DNA of 42,843 nt from Aliivibrio sp. EL58 (GTDB lineage: Bacteria; Pseudomonadota; Gammaproteobacteria; Enterobacterales; Vibrionaceae): positions 498,789-541,631 of the forward strand of contig NZ_OMPC01000001.1 in NCBI RefSeq assembly GCF_900312675.1, written 5' to 3'. The position numbers were made by a program, and so were the translations under genes. Below, one piece after another: positions 25,474 through 33,386 of the stretch. How positions within the stretch are numbered: position 1 is the stretch's first letter; every line of letters begins with the position of its first letter. The notes below the pieces were generated by a model. It worked only from the letters and a program-made list of their open reading frames with translations. It searched no databases and was not told where the DNA came from.

Positions 25474-25497
25474 TAAAAATAAGCCCTTACAAAGGGC
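25474..25497 (-). terminator. Intra-operon attenuator/terminator hairpin
   Basis: On the minus strand GCCCTT-TGT-AAGGGC is followed by TTATTTTTATAA. It lies in the 44-bp gap between genes three and four of the secreted cluster and should lower expression of the last two genes relative to the first three. Confidence 0.65.
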
Positions 25498-25505
25498 CTA
25501 CAAAG

Positions 25506-26003
25506 TTAATGACACTCAATCGTCCAAGTTGTTTTTATTTCATAGTTATCATTAGCATCAAGATCTCCTTCATCAATATTTACTCGTGCTAATAGGTCTA
25601 TATTATTGTTTTCTTTGATGTCTTCACGCTCAATGGTGATATCTTCCAGCCATTCGTCTGCATTTTGGTCTACATTGATCGTTCCTGCGGCTTTGAAATG
25701 CACATTTTGTAATTCGATTTGGTTGCCGAATGAATCAAGATCAATAGAAGACGCTTTAAACTTAACGTGTCTACTGCTGTTACTTATTATTTTAACTGTT
25801 GCATTTGATTGATTATAAGTGTCCCCAAAGGCTAGATCAGCAGTTGGTTGTGTCGCTTCAATACCACACTGTTCTTCTACTTTTGCCGAAAAAGTCACAT
25901 CACCTGTTGTGCTAGAAGGGTGATCGGGTGGACTTGCATAAACAGTGAGTGCCGTTAGTAAAGAAGCCGTAGCAATCACTAGTGTCTGTTTTTTATTTTG
26001 CAT
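25506..26003 (-). CDS. Small secreted beta-rich protein, possible major subunit
   Basis: A 165-residue protein with a signal peptide (cut near Ala23) and exactly two cysteines, Cys46 and penultimate Cys164. It resembles the protein of the 24581 gene over the whole mature region. The high strand content, single N-to-C disulphide and paired paralogue are reminiscent of fimbrial subunits, but there is no usher or recognisable pilin motif nearby, so that is only a suggestion. It sits just before the attenuator hairpin, the position where an abundantly made subunit would be expected. It begins 2 bp after gene two. Confidence 0.75.
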   Translation of the reverse strand: MQNKKQTLVIATASLLTALTVYASPPDHPSSTTGDVTFSAKVEEQCGIEATQPTADLAFGDTYNQSNATVKIISNSSRHVKFKASSIDLDSFGNQIELQNVHFKAAGTINVDQNADEWLEDITIEREDIKENNNIDLLARVNIDEGDLDANDNYEIKTTWTIECH

Positions 26004-26005
26004 AT

Positions 26006-26446
26006 TTACTCCGAGAAGGTTGTGTTAGTTTGTTTCATTTTAAGTAATCGATATTTTTCAGCTTCGATTTGTAAAAGCTTAAGTTCATGCTCTGCTTGAG
26101 CTAATTCTTCTTCTCGAGTGCGATCGCGAAGCTCGAGTTCATAAAGCCTCGTACAATCCACGCGGTCTTCTCCACCAAACTGAAAGGTTACAGCAGCATA
26201 AATACCGGCTTCATCTTGATTTTGGTGATAATAATTATTGTAATAATTGTCACTGTCTTCATTACCTGATGAGCCATAAGTGCCTACTTGAAATGTTTTT
26301 CCTGTAGCTATGGCTTGTTCACAAGATGATCCCCCAGAGGTTCTTATCCTGTCTGTACCTGATGGGTTTGAAAGGCTAGGAATAGGGTTAGCAAATACAG
26401 GGATCGCTAAAGAGAGCCCTAAAAGGCCACTTAATAAGTAGCGCAT
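26006..26446 (-). CDS. Small secreted protein with C-terminal coiled coil
   Basis: A 146-residue protein with a signal peptide (cut near Ala19). There is a glycine/serine/tyrosine-rich middle (SSGNEDSDNYYNNYYHQNQ) and two cysteines at about 42 and 98. A strand segment (GIYAAVTFQFGG) is followed by a charged helix from about residue 100 (LYELELRDRTREEELAQAEH) that should form a coiled coil. No family is recognised. The layout, a secreted globular part plus helical tail, could serve in oligomerisation or anchoring of the cluster's products. It is the second gene, 2 bp from both neighbours. Confidence 0.7.
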   Translation of the reverse strand: MRYLLSGLLGLSLAIPVFANPIPSLSNPSGTDRIRTSGGSSCEQAIATGKTFQVGTYGSSGNEDSDNYYNNYYHQNQDEAGIYAAVTFQFGGEDRVDCTRLYELELRDRTREEELAQAEHELKLLQIEAEKYRLLKMKQTNTTFSE

Positions 26447-26448
26447 AA

Positions 26449-26796
26449 TTAATGCCTTTTAAATGATAGATTGGTACACACTTCATAGCTGTTTGGTGAG
26501 TCTGATACCATGCGAGTACACACTTTTTTCTTTGTGGTTTGGCTCGGGGGTGTTTTTACTGTTATATCAAGCTCAACCTCTTGGTTAGGCTTTAACGTAA
26601 TCTTTGTAGGAAATGATTTATTATCAATTCTTAAATAGTAATCAGCGGATTGGTTATAACGATTAACTAAGACAAACTGAACTTGGGTTTTATCTGAATA
26701 AGTTTCGAATGTTTTGTTTTTCCATTTATGAACATTGGCGTGAACGAAAGTTGTGCTGAATAAAAACAGGCAAGCAATAAATGATATAGCTTTCAT
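26449..26796 (-). CDS. Small secreted Ig-like protein, first gene of the cluster
   Basis: A 115-residue protein with a signal peptide (cut near Ala20) and one compact strand-rich domain. The segments VQFVLVNRYNQSADYYLRID and LKPNQEVELDITVKTP resemble an Ig-like fold of the type seen in the N-domain of periplasmic pilus chaperones, though it is too short for a two-domain chaperone. Two cysteines (about 93 and 107) may pair. It opens the five-gene operon with a good ribosome site (TAGGAGATTGCC) before its ATG, and the promoter should lie in 26797-26904. Function is unknown. Confidence 0.7.
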   Translation of the reverse strand: MKAISFIACLFLFSTTFVHANVHKWKNKTFETYSDKTQVQFVLVNRYNQSADYYLRIDNKSFPTKITLKPNQEVELDITVKTPPSQTTKKKVCTRMVSDSPNSYEVCTNLSFKRH

Positions 26797-26904
26797 GGCA
26801 ATCTCCTAAATAAATTTAATAAGGAGGTATGTTATAAATTTAAGAAAATGATACTTACCATTTTACGCCAGAAGAAATTTTAGTGCTTTTATTTGATTTT
26901 GAGC

Positions 26905-26939
26905 GTAAAAAATAGCCAGATTTTAGGTCTGACTATTTT
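26905..26939 (-). terminator. Terminator after gltS
   Basis: On the minus strand AAATAGTCAGA pairs with TCTGGCTATTT (one G-U type mismatch) around a 7-base loop, followed by a T-run. It separates gltS from the secreted cluster. Confidence 0.85.
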
Positions 26940-26970
26940 TAAGTGAAGAGCTTTCTAGAAGAGGGAAGTG

Positions 26971-28197
26971 TTATCCGACGATACCAATAAAATAAGGAAT
27001 AATAAGCGCGTTAGCGAGATCGATAAAAAAGGCACAAACCAAAGGCACGATAATAAAGGCTTGGTGTGAATTACCATATTTCTGCGCTACTGCTGACATG
27101 TTTGCCATCGCTGTTGGGGTAGACCCTAGTGATATGCCTCCAAACCCTGCACAAACTACCGCTGCATCGTATGTTTTTCCCATAAGAGGAAAGACAACAA
27201 AAATAGCAATACATATAGCAATAAAGAACTGAGCAGCCAAAATAATAAAGATAGGGCCTGCTAAGTCGACTAACGCCCATAATTGCATACTCATTAAAGA
27301 CATCGATAAAAATGCCCCTAATGCCATATCAGCAATCAGAGCAACCGCAGGTTTACGAGCTGGCCAACGAGTACCTGTTAAGCGGGGGTAAGAGGCTGGT
27401 ATTAAATTAGAAATTAAAATACCGGCAAACAAGCAACTCACGAACAAAGGAAGATCTAACCCAAGCCCAGAAACCACTTCATTTAATATTGCCCCTAATA
27501 TAATACAGATGTGAATCGCGAGCATCGCATCTAAGAAATCATAAGAAGTAATGTGAGTTTGCTTAGAGTCTTGCTGAGTTCCAACATCAACCTTTTCGCC
27601 TTCAGTCGCTTTTAAATTGTGTTTATTAATTAAATATTTTGCTATTGGCCCGCCCATTAAACTGGCAAGAATTAACCCAAAGGTGGCACTTGCAATGCCT
27701 ATTTCCATAGCGGTATTTAAATCGAATTGCTCACCAATCTTTGGTGCCCATGCGATGGCTGTTCCATGCCCGCCAATTAAAGAAACAGATCCACTTAACA
27801 AACCAAAAACGGCTGGTTGATCAAGCAGCAAAGCGAACCCTATGCCGGTGAGGTTTTGAATGAACATGTATCCGATGGTGATGGTTAATAAAATAATGAG
27901 AGGCTTACCGCCTTTAAAGAGATCTTTTAGGCTGGCGTTAATACCAATAGTCGTGAAGAAGTAAACCAGTAGGAGATCTCGAGTAGCTAAATCAAAAGAG
28001 ACATCAACTTGTGTTACGTAGTGAAGAATGGCGAAAAGAACAGAAACGAGAATACCGCCAGAAACGGGTTCTGGAATACTAAATTCTTTTAACCAATAGC
28101 TCATCTGTGTTAGACGACGACCTAAGAAAAGAACAATTATCCCGAGAGTAATAGCCAAAAATGATTCGATGTGTAGTACACCATCAACGAAGTTCAT
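26971..28197 (-). CDS. gltS: GltS sodium/glutamate symporter
   Basis: A 408-residue inner-membrane carrier of the GltS family, about the length of E. coli GltS (401). Family landmarks are FSIPEPVSGGILVS (residues 39-52), FFTTIGINASLKDL, the re-entrant loop SVSLIGGHGTAIAW and its C-terminal counterpart GFGGISLGSTPTAMANM. About ten hydrophobic segments are visible. It imports L-glutamate with sodium. It is downstream of the 56-residue membrane protein gene and ends in its own terminator. Confidence 0.95.
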   Translation of the reverse strand: MNFVDGVLHIESFLAITLGIIVLFLGRRLTQMSYWLKEFSIPEPVSGGILVSVLFAILHYVTQVDVSFDLATRDLLLVYFFTTIGINASLKDLFKGGKPLIILLTITIGYMFIQNLTGIGFALLLDQPAVFGLLSGSVSLIGGHGTAIAWAPKIGEQFDLNTAMEIGIASATFGLILASLMGGPIAKYLINKHNLKATEGEKVDVGTQQDSKQTHITSYDFLDAMLAIHICIILGAILNEVVSGLGLDLPLFVSCLFAGILISNLIPASYPRLTGTRWPARKPAVALIADMALGAFLSMSLMSMQLWALVDLAGPIFIILAAQFFIAICIAIFVVFPLMGKTYDAAVVCAGFGGISLGSTPTAMANMSAVAQKYGNSHQAFIIVPLVCAFFIDLANALIIPYFIGIVG

Positions 28198-28342
28198 AAA
28201 TAATCCTTTAATATGAAAATATCGTAAAAAGGTATCATAACTGGGTTTGATGACGGCTTTTCTTCTCTAAGGTAATTCCGTGAACTGTTTCTAATTTTAT
28301 CCTGTTCTTTTACTGGCTATAAGCACTCAAGAGATCAATATA

Positions 28343-28513
28343 TTAACGTTGATTAAAGAGTAAATAGTCGTAGATATGATTTGTTTCTGATTGAGTAGGG
28401 ACGTGTTCATTTATCTGGATTAATTGTTGTTTAATCGTATAGATTCGAAAACCAACAACCAAAATAAGAACAAATGCGACGACATAAATAATTCCATTAG
28501 TTGATATGTTCAT
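28343..28513 (-). CDS. 56-residue single-pass membrane protein
   Basis: A short ORF in the gap between the LysR gene and gltS: ATG 28513, stop 28343. One hydrophobic segment at residues 8-22 (IIYVVAFVLILVVGF) is followed by a polar tail with RIYTIKQQLIQINEH. The ribosome site AAGGTGGT lies 8 bases before the ATG, which is strong evidence that it is translated. I do not recognise a family. It could be a small regulator of the neighbouring carrier or an independent membrane peptide. The remaining gap (28198-28342, 28514-28632) shows nothing else. Confidence 0.6.
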   Translation of the reverse strand: MNISTNGIIYVVAFVLILVVGFRIYTIKQQLIQINEHVPTQSETNHIYDYLLFNQR

Positions 28514-28632
28514 GCTGCACCACCTTATTGAAAAACAATGATAATGACCGCTGAAATAACTATAGGTTAATTATTATTCATTTACTAATGCATCATGATG
28601 GGATAAATCCAACATCTTACTTTTATCATTTT

Positions 28633-29523
28633 TTAATTTAAATTTTGTTGAGCATATTGACGTAAAAATGTCGTTAACTCTTGTATTTCCTCATTTGATT
28701 CAATAGTTAAAGGGTAAAAGAAGGAAATCCCAATTTGCAGATCATTGGATAACTCTTTTATTTTAAGCTCAATCAATTCGTTACTTTCAATATAAGGTTG
28801 AGCCAACCCTTTACTCATTAATGCCCAGCCATCGTGTCTTACAAGTTTAAGTAATACATCATTGTTACTTATTAAACGTAAATCGGTCGATACAGCGAAG
28901 AGTTCAGGCATGGTGTTGTAATGATTTTCACTGATGTATTGCTTTTCTAATTGTAAATCAAGTAGGGATAGCTCTGATAATTTAGTAAGAGAATGTTTAG
29001 GGTGGCAATAGGCTGAAAAACTGTGTGTACCTAAATTCAAAAAACCAACTGGGAATTGTGTTTCATTTGATGGTTTATTTTGCATGATAGCTAATTGATG
29101 CTTACCTTCAACCAGAGATGAAAGGGCCTGATCTCTATTACGGTGAAGCCAATGAATTTTAATATGAGGGAATGTATTAGTTATAAATTCTTCAACTAAT
29201 AGAATTAAAGAATTCGGCACAATAATATCGTGAAATATATCTAACTGAGTGATCGGCTGTTGGTAATTATTCATCATGCGTAAATTGAGTTTTTCACTGT
29301 TTTTAACCAACAGTTTTGCTTGCTTATAGATAGCAAGTCCTGCCGGTGAAGCAATGGCTTTTTTTCCTTGAATATTAAACAATTCAATTGCATAGCTGTC
29401 TTCTAATGCTTTGATTTGTTCTCTAATCGTTGTGCGATCTTTTCCTAGTTTTCGAGCTGCTTGGCTATAGCTGCCCTCTTCAACGGTAGCGCAAAATGAG
29501 GTTAGGTGTTCATAAGAAAACAT
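28633..29523 (-). CDS. LysR-family transcription regulator
   Basis: A 296-residue LysR-type regulator. The winged helix-turn-helix covers residues 1-60 (LTSFCATVEEGSYSQAARKL, then DRTTIREQIKALEDSY), followed by the linker helix and a substrate-binding-like effector domain. I chose ATG 29523 because GGAG lies 5 bases upstream; the frame could also begin at GTG 29529, which overlaps that site. It is divergent from the amidohydrolase lipoprotein gene with 147 bp between, so it probably regulates that gene and itself. The effector is unknown. Confidence 0.88.
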   Translation of the reverse strand: MFSYEHLTSFCATVEEGSYSQAARKLGKDRTTIREQIKALEDSYAIELFNIQGKKAIASPAGLAIYKQAKLLVKNSEKLNLRMMNNYQQPITQLDIFHDIIVPNSLILLVEEFITNTFPHIKIHWLHRNRDQALSSLVEGKHQLAIMQNKPSNETQFPVGFLNLGTHSFSAYCHPKHSLTKLSELSLLDLQLEKQYISENHYNTMPELFAVSTDLRLISNNDVLLKLVRHDGWALMSKGLAQPYIESNELIELKIKELSNDLQIGISFFYPLTIESNEEIQELTTFLRQYAQQNLN

Positions 29524-29552
29524 AGTCACTCCAATGTTGGGTATCTCCCATC

Positions 29553-29564
29553 ATAATGCATTAT
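29553..29564. promoter_or_regulatory. Palindrome in the LysR/amidohydrolase divergent promoter
   Basis: ATAATGCATTAT, a perfect 12-bp palindrome, lies 30 bp before the LysR start and 107 bp before the amidohydrolase start. It is a plausible LysR-type operator core. Confidence 0.4.
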
Positions 29565-29670
29565 TTAGAACGCCGATTCATAAGTAATATGGCTTTATTA
29601 CAGAGCGCGACGCTGAAGTATGCAGTGGCTCACAAGTTGAAATTGAAATTTATTATGAAAGGCCAAAATT

Positions 29671-31581
29671 ATGAATCGATTCTTTAAAGTTTCTTCTATT
29701 GCCATTGCGCTCTCTGCTCTGATCGGCTGCACACAAACGAAAACACCGACTTATGACGCTTCTGTTGTTAGCCAAAATCCGATAATTCTCTATTCTTCAA
29801 ATGAATTACTTACCATGTCAGACAAGACGCCAATAGGTGCAAATTCTGTGGTGGTACAAGAAGGGAAAATTGTTGATTTAGGGAAAAAAGAAACATTGAT
29901 TGCAAAGTATCAATCGCATCCAAGCTTTACGATTGATGATCAATTTGAAGATAAGGTAATCACTCCTGGTTTTGTTGAACCACACATTCATTTATGGCTC
30001 AGTGCTATTTTATTGGGTTCTGAATTTATTACGCCTGCAGATTGGAATTTTCCATGGGGAAATGTAGAAGGAATACAAGGCCATGATGCTTATTTCGCTC
30101 GCTTAACAGAAATCGAATCTGAAATGAAAGATAAAGAAACCCCTTTATTGACATGGGGTTATCATAATTACTTTCATGGCAGTGAAATGAGTAAAGAGAA
30201 ATTGAATGCGATCTCTAATACTCGCCCAATTATTGTTTGGCACCGCAGTTTCCACGAGTTGTATTTTAATGATGCAGCAATGGAAATGTTTGGCTGGAGT
30301 GAAGCCTCATGGACGGGAGAAGGGCAAGGTTACGCGCAATTGGATTGGGATAAAGGGCATGCCTATGAAAATGGTGCCAAAGTAATCTTGAATGACGTTT
30401 TAGAGTTTATGGTGGAAAGTGGTTTATTTGCCACAGGTATGGAGCGTACTCGTGATTATGTTCAGGCGGGGGGGATCACAACAGCTATTGATCCCGGTGT
30501 GGTAGTGACTCCTGAAATGTATGATCAAATGATTGATATTCTGATGGAAGATACACTTGCTTTGGATTATTGGTTGATCCCTGCGGGTAACTTTACTTAT
30601 GCCATGGGAGGATATGACGCAGAAAAAGGCAAAGTAATTGCAGAGACTCAAACTCAAACTTACAGTGAGAATGAACAAATCCGTTGGTTACCAAAATACG
30701 TTAAGTTATTTACAGATGGTGCGATGTATAGCCAATTGATGCATTTAAAAGAGGGTTATATTGATGGACATGAAGGTGAGTGGTTACAAACCCCACAAGA
30801 GCTTGAAGACAGCATGCGCCCCTATTGGAAAGATGATTATACGGTTGTCATACACGCGAATGGTGATGTTGGATTTGAAACCGCTGTTGATATTGTTGAA
30901 ACATTAAATTCGGAGGTGCCGCGTAGCGATCATAGAACGGGGTTTCATCATTTAGGTATTACAGATAAAGATGATATACCAAGGGCGGTCGAAGCGGGAG
31001 CTAACTTCAGTGTTAATCCATATTACACGCATATCTTAGCTGAATTATATGGTGAACAAGGGGTAGGTAAAGAGCGAGCGGAAGTGATGTCAAGAGGACG
31101 CTCATTTATTGATGCGGGTGGCATGTTATCTTTGCATTCAGATGCACCTATGGCACCAGCTCAACCGTTAAGTTTAGTCTGGGCTGCTGTGAATCGTATT
31201 GGTTTATCTGGTGAAACGGTTCAAGGCCCGCAAGAGCGCATTACGGTTGATGAAGCGATGAAAGCAATCACTATTAACGCTGCTTATACTGCCAGACTAG
31301 AAGAGACGGTAGGATCGATTGAAATAGGAAAATTTGCTGATTTTGCTGTATTGGATGAGAGCCCTTACAGCGTAAAACCGGAAACAATTGATGATATTAA
31401 TATTACCGCCACAGTATATCGAGGCGTGCCAAAAATGATTGATAGTGGCAAAATTGGAATGCAACTAACGGCGAAAAGCCAAGCAGTAATGAATTATTTG
31501 AACCAGCACGAAGGGCATTCGCATGATCATGATATTTGTGAAACCAGTTTGTTGTTTCAACAAATCATGATCGGAAAATAA
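29671..31581 (+). CDS. Amidohydrolase-family lipoprotein (YtcJ-like)
   Basis: A 636-residue lipoprotein with lipobox LIGC (Cys20). It is a metal-dependent amidohydrolase of the amidohydrolase-3/YtcJ type. Visible parts are the beta-sandwich start VVQEGKIVDLG (61-71), the metal motif GFVEPHIHLW with His105 and His107, VVIHANGDVGFE in the barrel, LSLHSDAPMAPAQPLSLVWAAVN and the C-terminal GSIEIGKFADFAVLDESP. The end is histidine-rich (HEGHSHDHD), perhaps a metal-scavenging tail. Substrate is unknown; relatives hydrolyse C-N bonds in cyclic or acylated compounds. Its placement divergent to a LysR gene suggests inducible expression. Confidence 0.85.
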   Translation: MNRFFKVSSIAIALSALIGCTQTKTPTYDASVVSQNPIILYSSNELLTMSDKTPIGANSVVVQEGKIVDLGKKETLIAKYQSHPSFTIDDQFEDKVITPGFVEPHIHLWLSAILLGSEFITPADWNFPWGNVEGIQGHDAYFARLTEIESEMKDKETPLLTWGYHNYFHGSEMSKEKLNAISNTRPIIVWHRSFHELYFNDAAMEMFGWSEASWTGEGQGYAQLDWDKGHAYENGAKVILNDVLEFMVESGLFATGMERTRDYVQAGGITTAIDPGVVVTPEMYDQMIDILMEDTLALDYWLIPAGNFTYAMGGYDAEKGKVIAETQTQTYSENEQIRWLPKYVKLFTDGAMYSQLMHLKEGYIDGHEGEWLQTPQELEDSMRPYWKDDYTVVIHANGDVGFETAVDIVETLNSEVPRSDHRTGFHHLGITDKDDIPRAVEAGANFSVNPYYTHILAELYGEQGVGKERAEVMSRGRSFIDAGGMLSLHSDAPMAPAQPLSLVWAAVNRIGLSGETVQGPQERITVDEAMKAITINAAYTARLEETVGSIEIGKFADFAVLDESPYSVKPETIDDINITATVYRGVPKMIDSGKIGMQLTAKSQAVMNYLNQHEGHSHDHDICETSLLFQQIMIGK

Positions 31582-31600
31582 AATCACGCAGATCATTTAT

Positions 31601-31635
31601 AAAAAAGAGCCACTCTAATTAAAGTGGCTCTTTTG
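31601..31635 (+). terminator. Terminator after the amidohydrolase gene
   Basis: AGAGCCACT (31606-31614) pairs with AGTGGCTCT (31623-31631), A-run before and T-run after; also usable leftward by the peptidase remnant. Confidence 0.9.
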
Positions 31636-31661
31636 TTTATATTCTATAACAATGAGGAAAC

Positions 31662-31832
31662 TTAACGAGTCAAATATGCCGCGACAAAGCGCGTAATGTC
31701 TACCATATCTGATACTTTAATGAACTCTTCCGTAGTATGAACTCGCCATACCTGTAGAAAGGTTAACCGTTGTTAAGCCCCTTTCATTAAATACGTTTGC
31801 ATCAGAGCCGCCACCAGTAGAGTTTTAGCTAG
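31662..31832 (-). pseudogene. Remnant of an M20/PepT-like peptidase (C-terminal fragment)
   Basis: Reading the minus strand, one frame gives GGGSDANVFNERG and TTVNLSTGMA, and then a frameshift moves to another frame giving VHTTEEFIKVSDMVDITRF up to a stop at 31662. These are the C-terminal active-site region and end of a PepT-like M20 metallopeptidase. The junction 'ATGGCGAGTTCAT' lacks about two bases compared with the expected Ala-Lys-Val-His. Further upstream (to about 31890) the frame is broken by stops, and the N-terminal two thirds are absent. No functional product is expected. Confidence 0.75.
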
Positions 31833-32577
31833 GATAATATTTGTTAAGGCCACCATGCCATGGGTATTTTGGGGAACGAGACCTTTCATTTCGATTACAG
31901 TAATTGGGGATATATTTTATGTAAAATAAAGATAAAGGTTGCGTCGTTATACTGCTATTTTTAATTATATAAGGTTAATTGTACAGAGTCATTATCATCA
32001 AATATGGGAATTATGATTTTATTAATGTCGGTTTAGTAAGTAATATTATTAATACATATCGTTATTTATATATTTAATGTTGATTATTTAAAATAACAAA
32101 ATACTTCAATTGTTAATATTAAACTCAAAGCAAACGATTACATTTTTCCACATATAAAATACTCACAATACATATGAATTTTCTATTATTAATAGGTCTA
32201 AGTAATTATTTTTTTATATATTAATGTTTGTATATATAAGTATACTCTTAGGTACATATTTATAATTATGAAAAAATACATTTCATTATTAACAAAGTGT
32301 AACTGGTTAGGTGAAAATTGTAACAATGCGAAAGTCTGCACATTTCGTTATGTTTTTTGCACGTAAATCATTTGCATCTGATTTATGATACAGGTCACTC
32401 CTTTGTGAAAAAGAGCGCTGATTAATGTTAATTTAGTTATGAAGCATTTAAAAATAAGTGAATAGCAGTATGAAGTCATTTTATAGCTATCATTCATTAG
32501 CACTAGCAATTAATAATAGCTAATTTAGTGGATATTCGCATATTACCTACATTATTTTGTATTGTGTGAGTTTTAGT
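31833..32577. other. AT-rich gap before the AraC-type gene
   Basis: About 740 bp of very AT-rich DNA with no convincing gene on either strand. Its left edge holds decayed peptidase sequence; the only structure I can support is the TGCAC pair at 32337-32362. Confidence 0.5.
32337..32362 (+). promoter_or_regulatory. TGCAC half-site pair (21 bp apart) upstream of the AraC-type gene
   Basis: TGCAC at 32337 and again at 32358, same strand, 21 bp start to start. It is one of five such pairs in this region. It lies about 215 bp before the ATG, farther than at the other genes. Confidence 0.45.
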
Positions 32578-33342
32578 ATGAAAGAAAAAACACATGAGTC
32601 CTCTTTTGAGGTTTTGACTTATAGAAAAAATAGAATAATATTAGAGCCAATTGAGGATAAGTATTTCTTTATTATAGATAAAAATGAAAATAGGTTTTCG
32701 TTATCTTTTAAAGACCAAAAATATGGAGCATTTGTATCATATCAATCAAGTGATGGAGATGACGTAAATGCTTTTTTTTTACCTGTTATTAATTTACCAA
32801 TATATATTGAGACTAATGGAAAACAAGGAATTATTATACTATTTCCATTGTCAAAAGAAGTATCTGATTGGAGTGAGAGTAAGAAAATAAATGTTGTTTA
32901 TGAAAGTATAATTAATAAATTGAGAAATAATTTTTCTGAAGATGATTATAAAAGGTCTGTTGAAGTTAATGCGATAATCTGCTTGGTACTAATATCATTA
33001 ATTGAATCAGAAAAAGAAAAGGTAATAGATAAAATTATTGAATTTATTAAGTTGAACATTTCAAACAACAAACTATCTCTTGATTATTTAGCTCAAAATC
33101 TATATATGTCAAAAAGAAAATTACAATATATCTTTTCAAAGAATAAAACGACGTATAAAAAAACGTTAAATGAGGTAAAAGTTGATTTATTGATATCTAG
33201 CATTAATGATAATCCTGATGTTAGTATTAAATATATATTGTCTAAGTGTGGTTTCAATTCCCACTCATCAGCTAGTAATGCATTTAAAATAGCAAAAGGG
33301 GAAACTCTTTATCAATATAAGAAAAAAATAATGAAAGCATAA
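32578..33342 (+). CDS. AraC-family transcription regulator
   Basis: A 254-residue regulator with a C-terminal AraC DNA-binding domain (about 155-253). First helix-turn-helix: LSLDYLAQNLYMSKRKLQYIF. Second: VSIKYILSKCGFNSHSSASNAF. The N-terminal 150 residues show no recognisable sensor family and may be a cupin-like fold. I chose ATG 32578; the frame opens seven codons earlier at a TTG with no better context. Codon use is very AT-rich (many AAT, AAA, ATA), unlike the housekeeping genes to the left, suggesting transfer. It is the only transcription factor near five promoters sharing a half-site pair, so it is the natural candidate regulator. Confidence 0.85.
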   Translation: MKEKTHESSFEVLTYRKNRIILEPIEDKYFFIIDKNENRFSLSFKDQKYGAFVSYQSSDGDDVNAFFLPVINLPIYIETNGKQGIIILFPLSKEVSDWSESKKINVVYESIINKLRNNFSEDDYKRSVEVNAIICLVLISLIESEKEKVIDKIIEFIKLNISNNKLSLDYLAQNLYMSKRKLQYIFSKNKTTYKKTLNEVKVDLLISSINDNPDVSIKYILSKCGFNSHSSASNAFKIAKGETLYQYKKKIMKA

Positions 33343-33344
33343 AT

Positions 33345-33371
33345 AAAAAAGCCTAGTTTCTAGGCTTTTTT
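33345..33371. terminator. Bidirectional terminator between the AraC gene and the chemoreceptor
   Basis: AAAAAAGCCTAG-TTT-CTAGGCTTTTTT, a perfect hairpin with A- and T-runs, between convergent genes. Confidence 0.93.
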
Positions 33372-33386
33372 ATGTGTTCTAAAATA

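Noticed and set aside
31662-31890. A functional small peptidase at this position
   Set aside because: Only the C-terminal motif survives, split by a frameshift and preceded by stop codons; no start or N-terminal domain.
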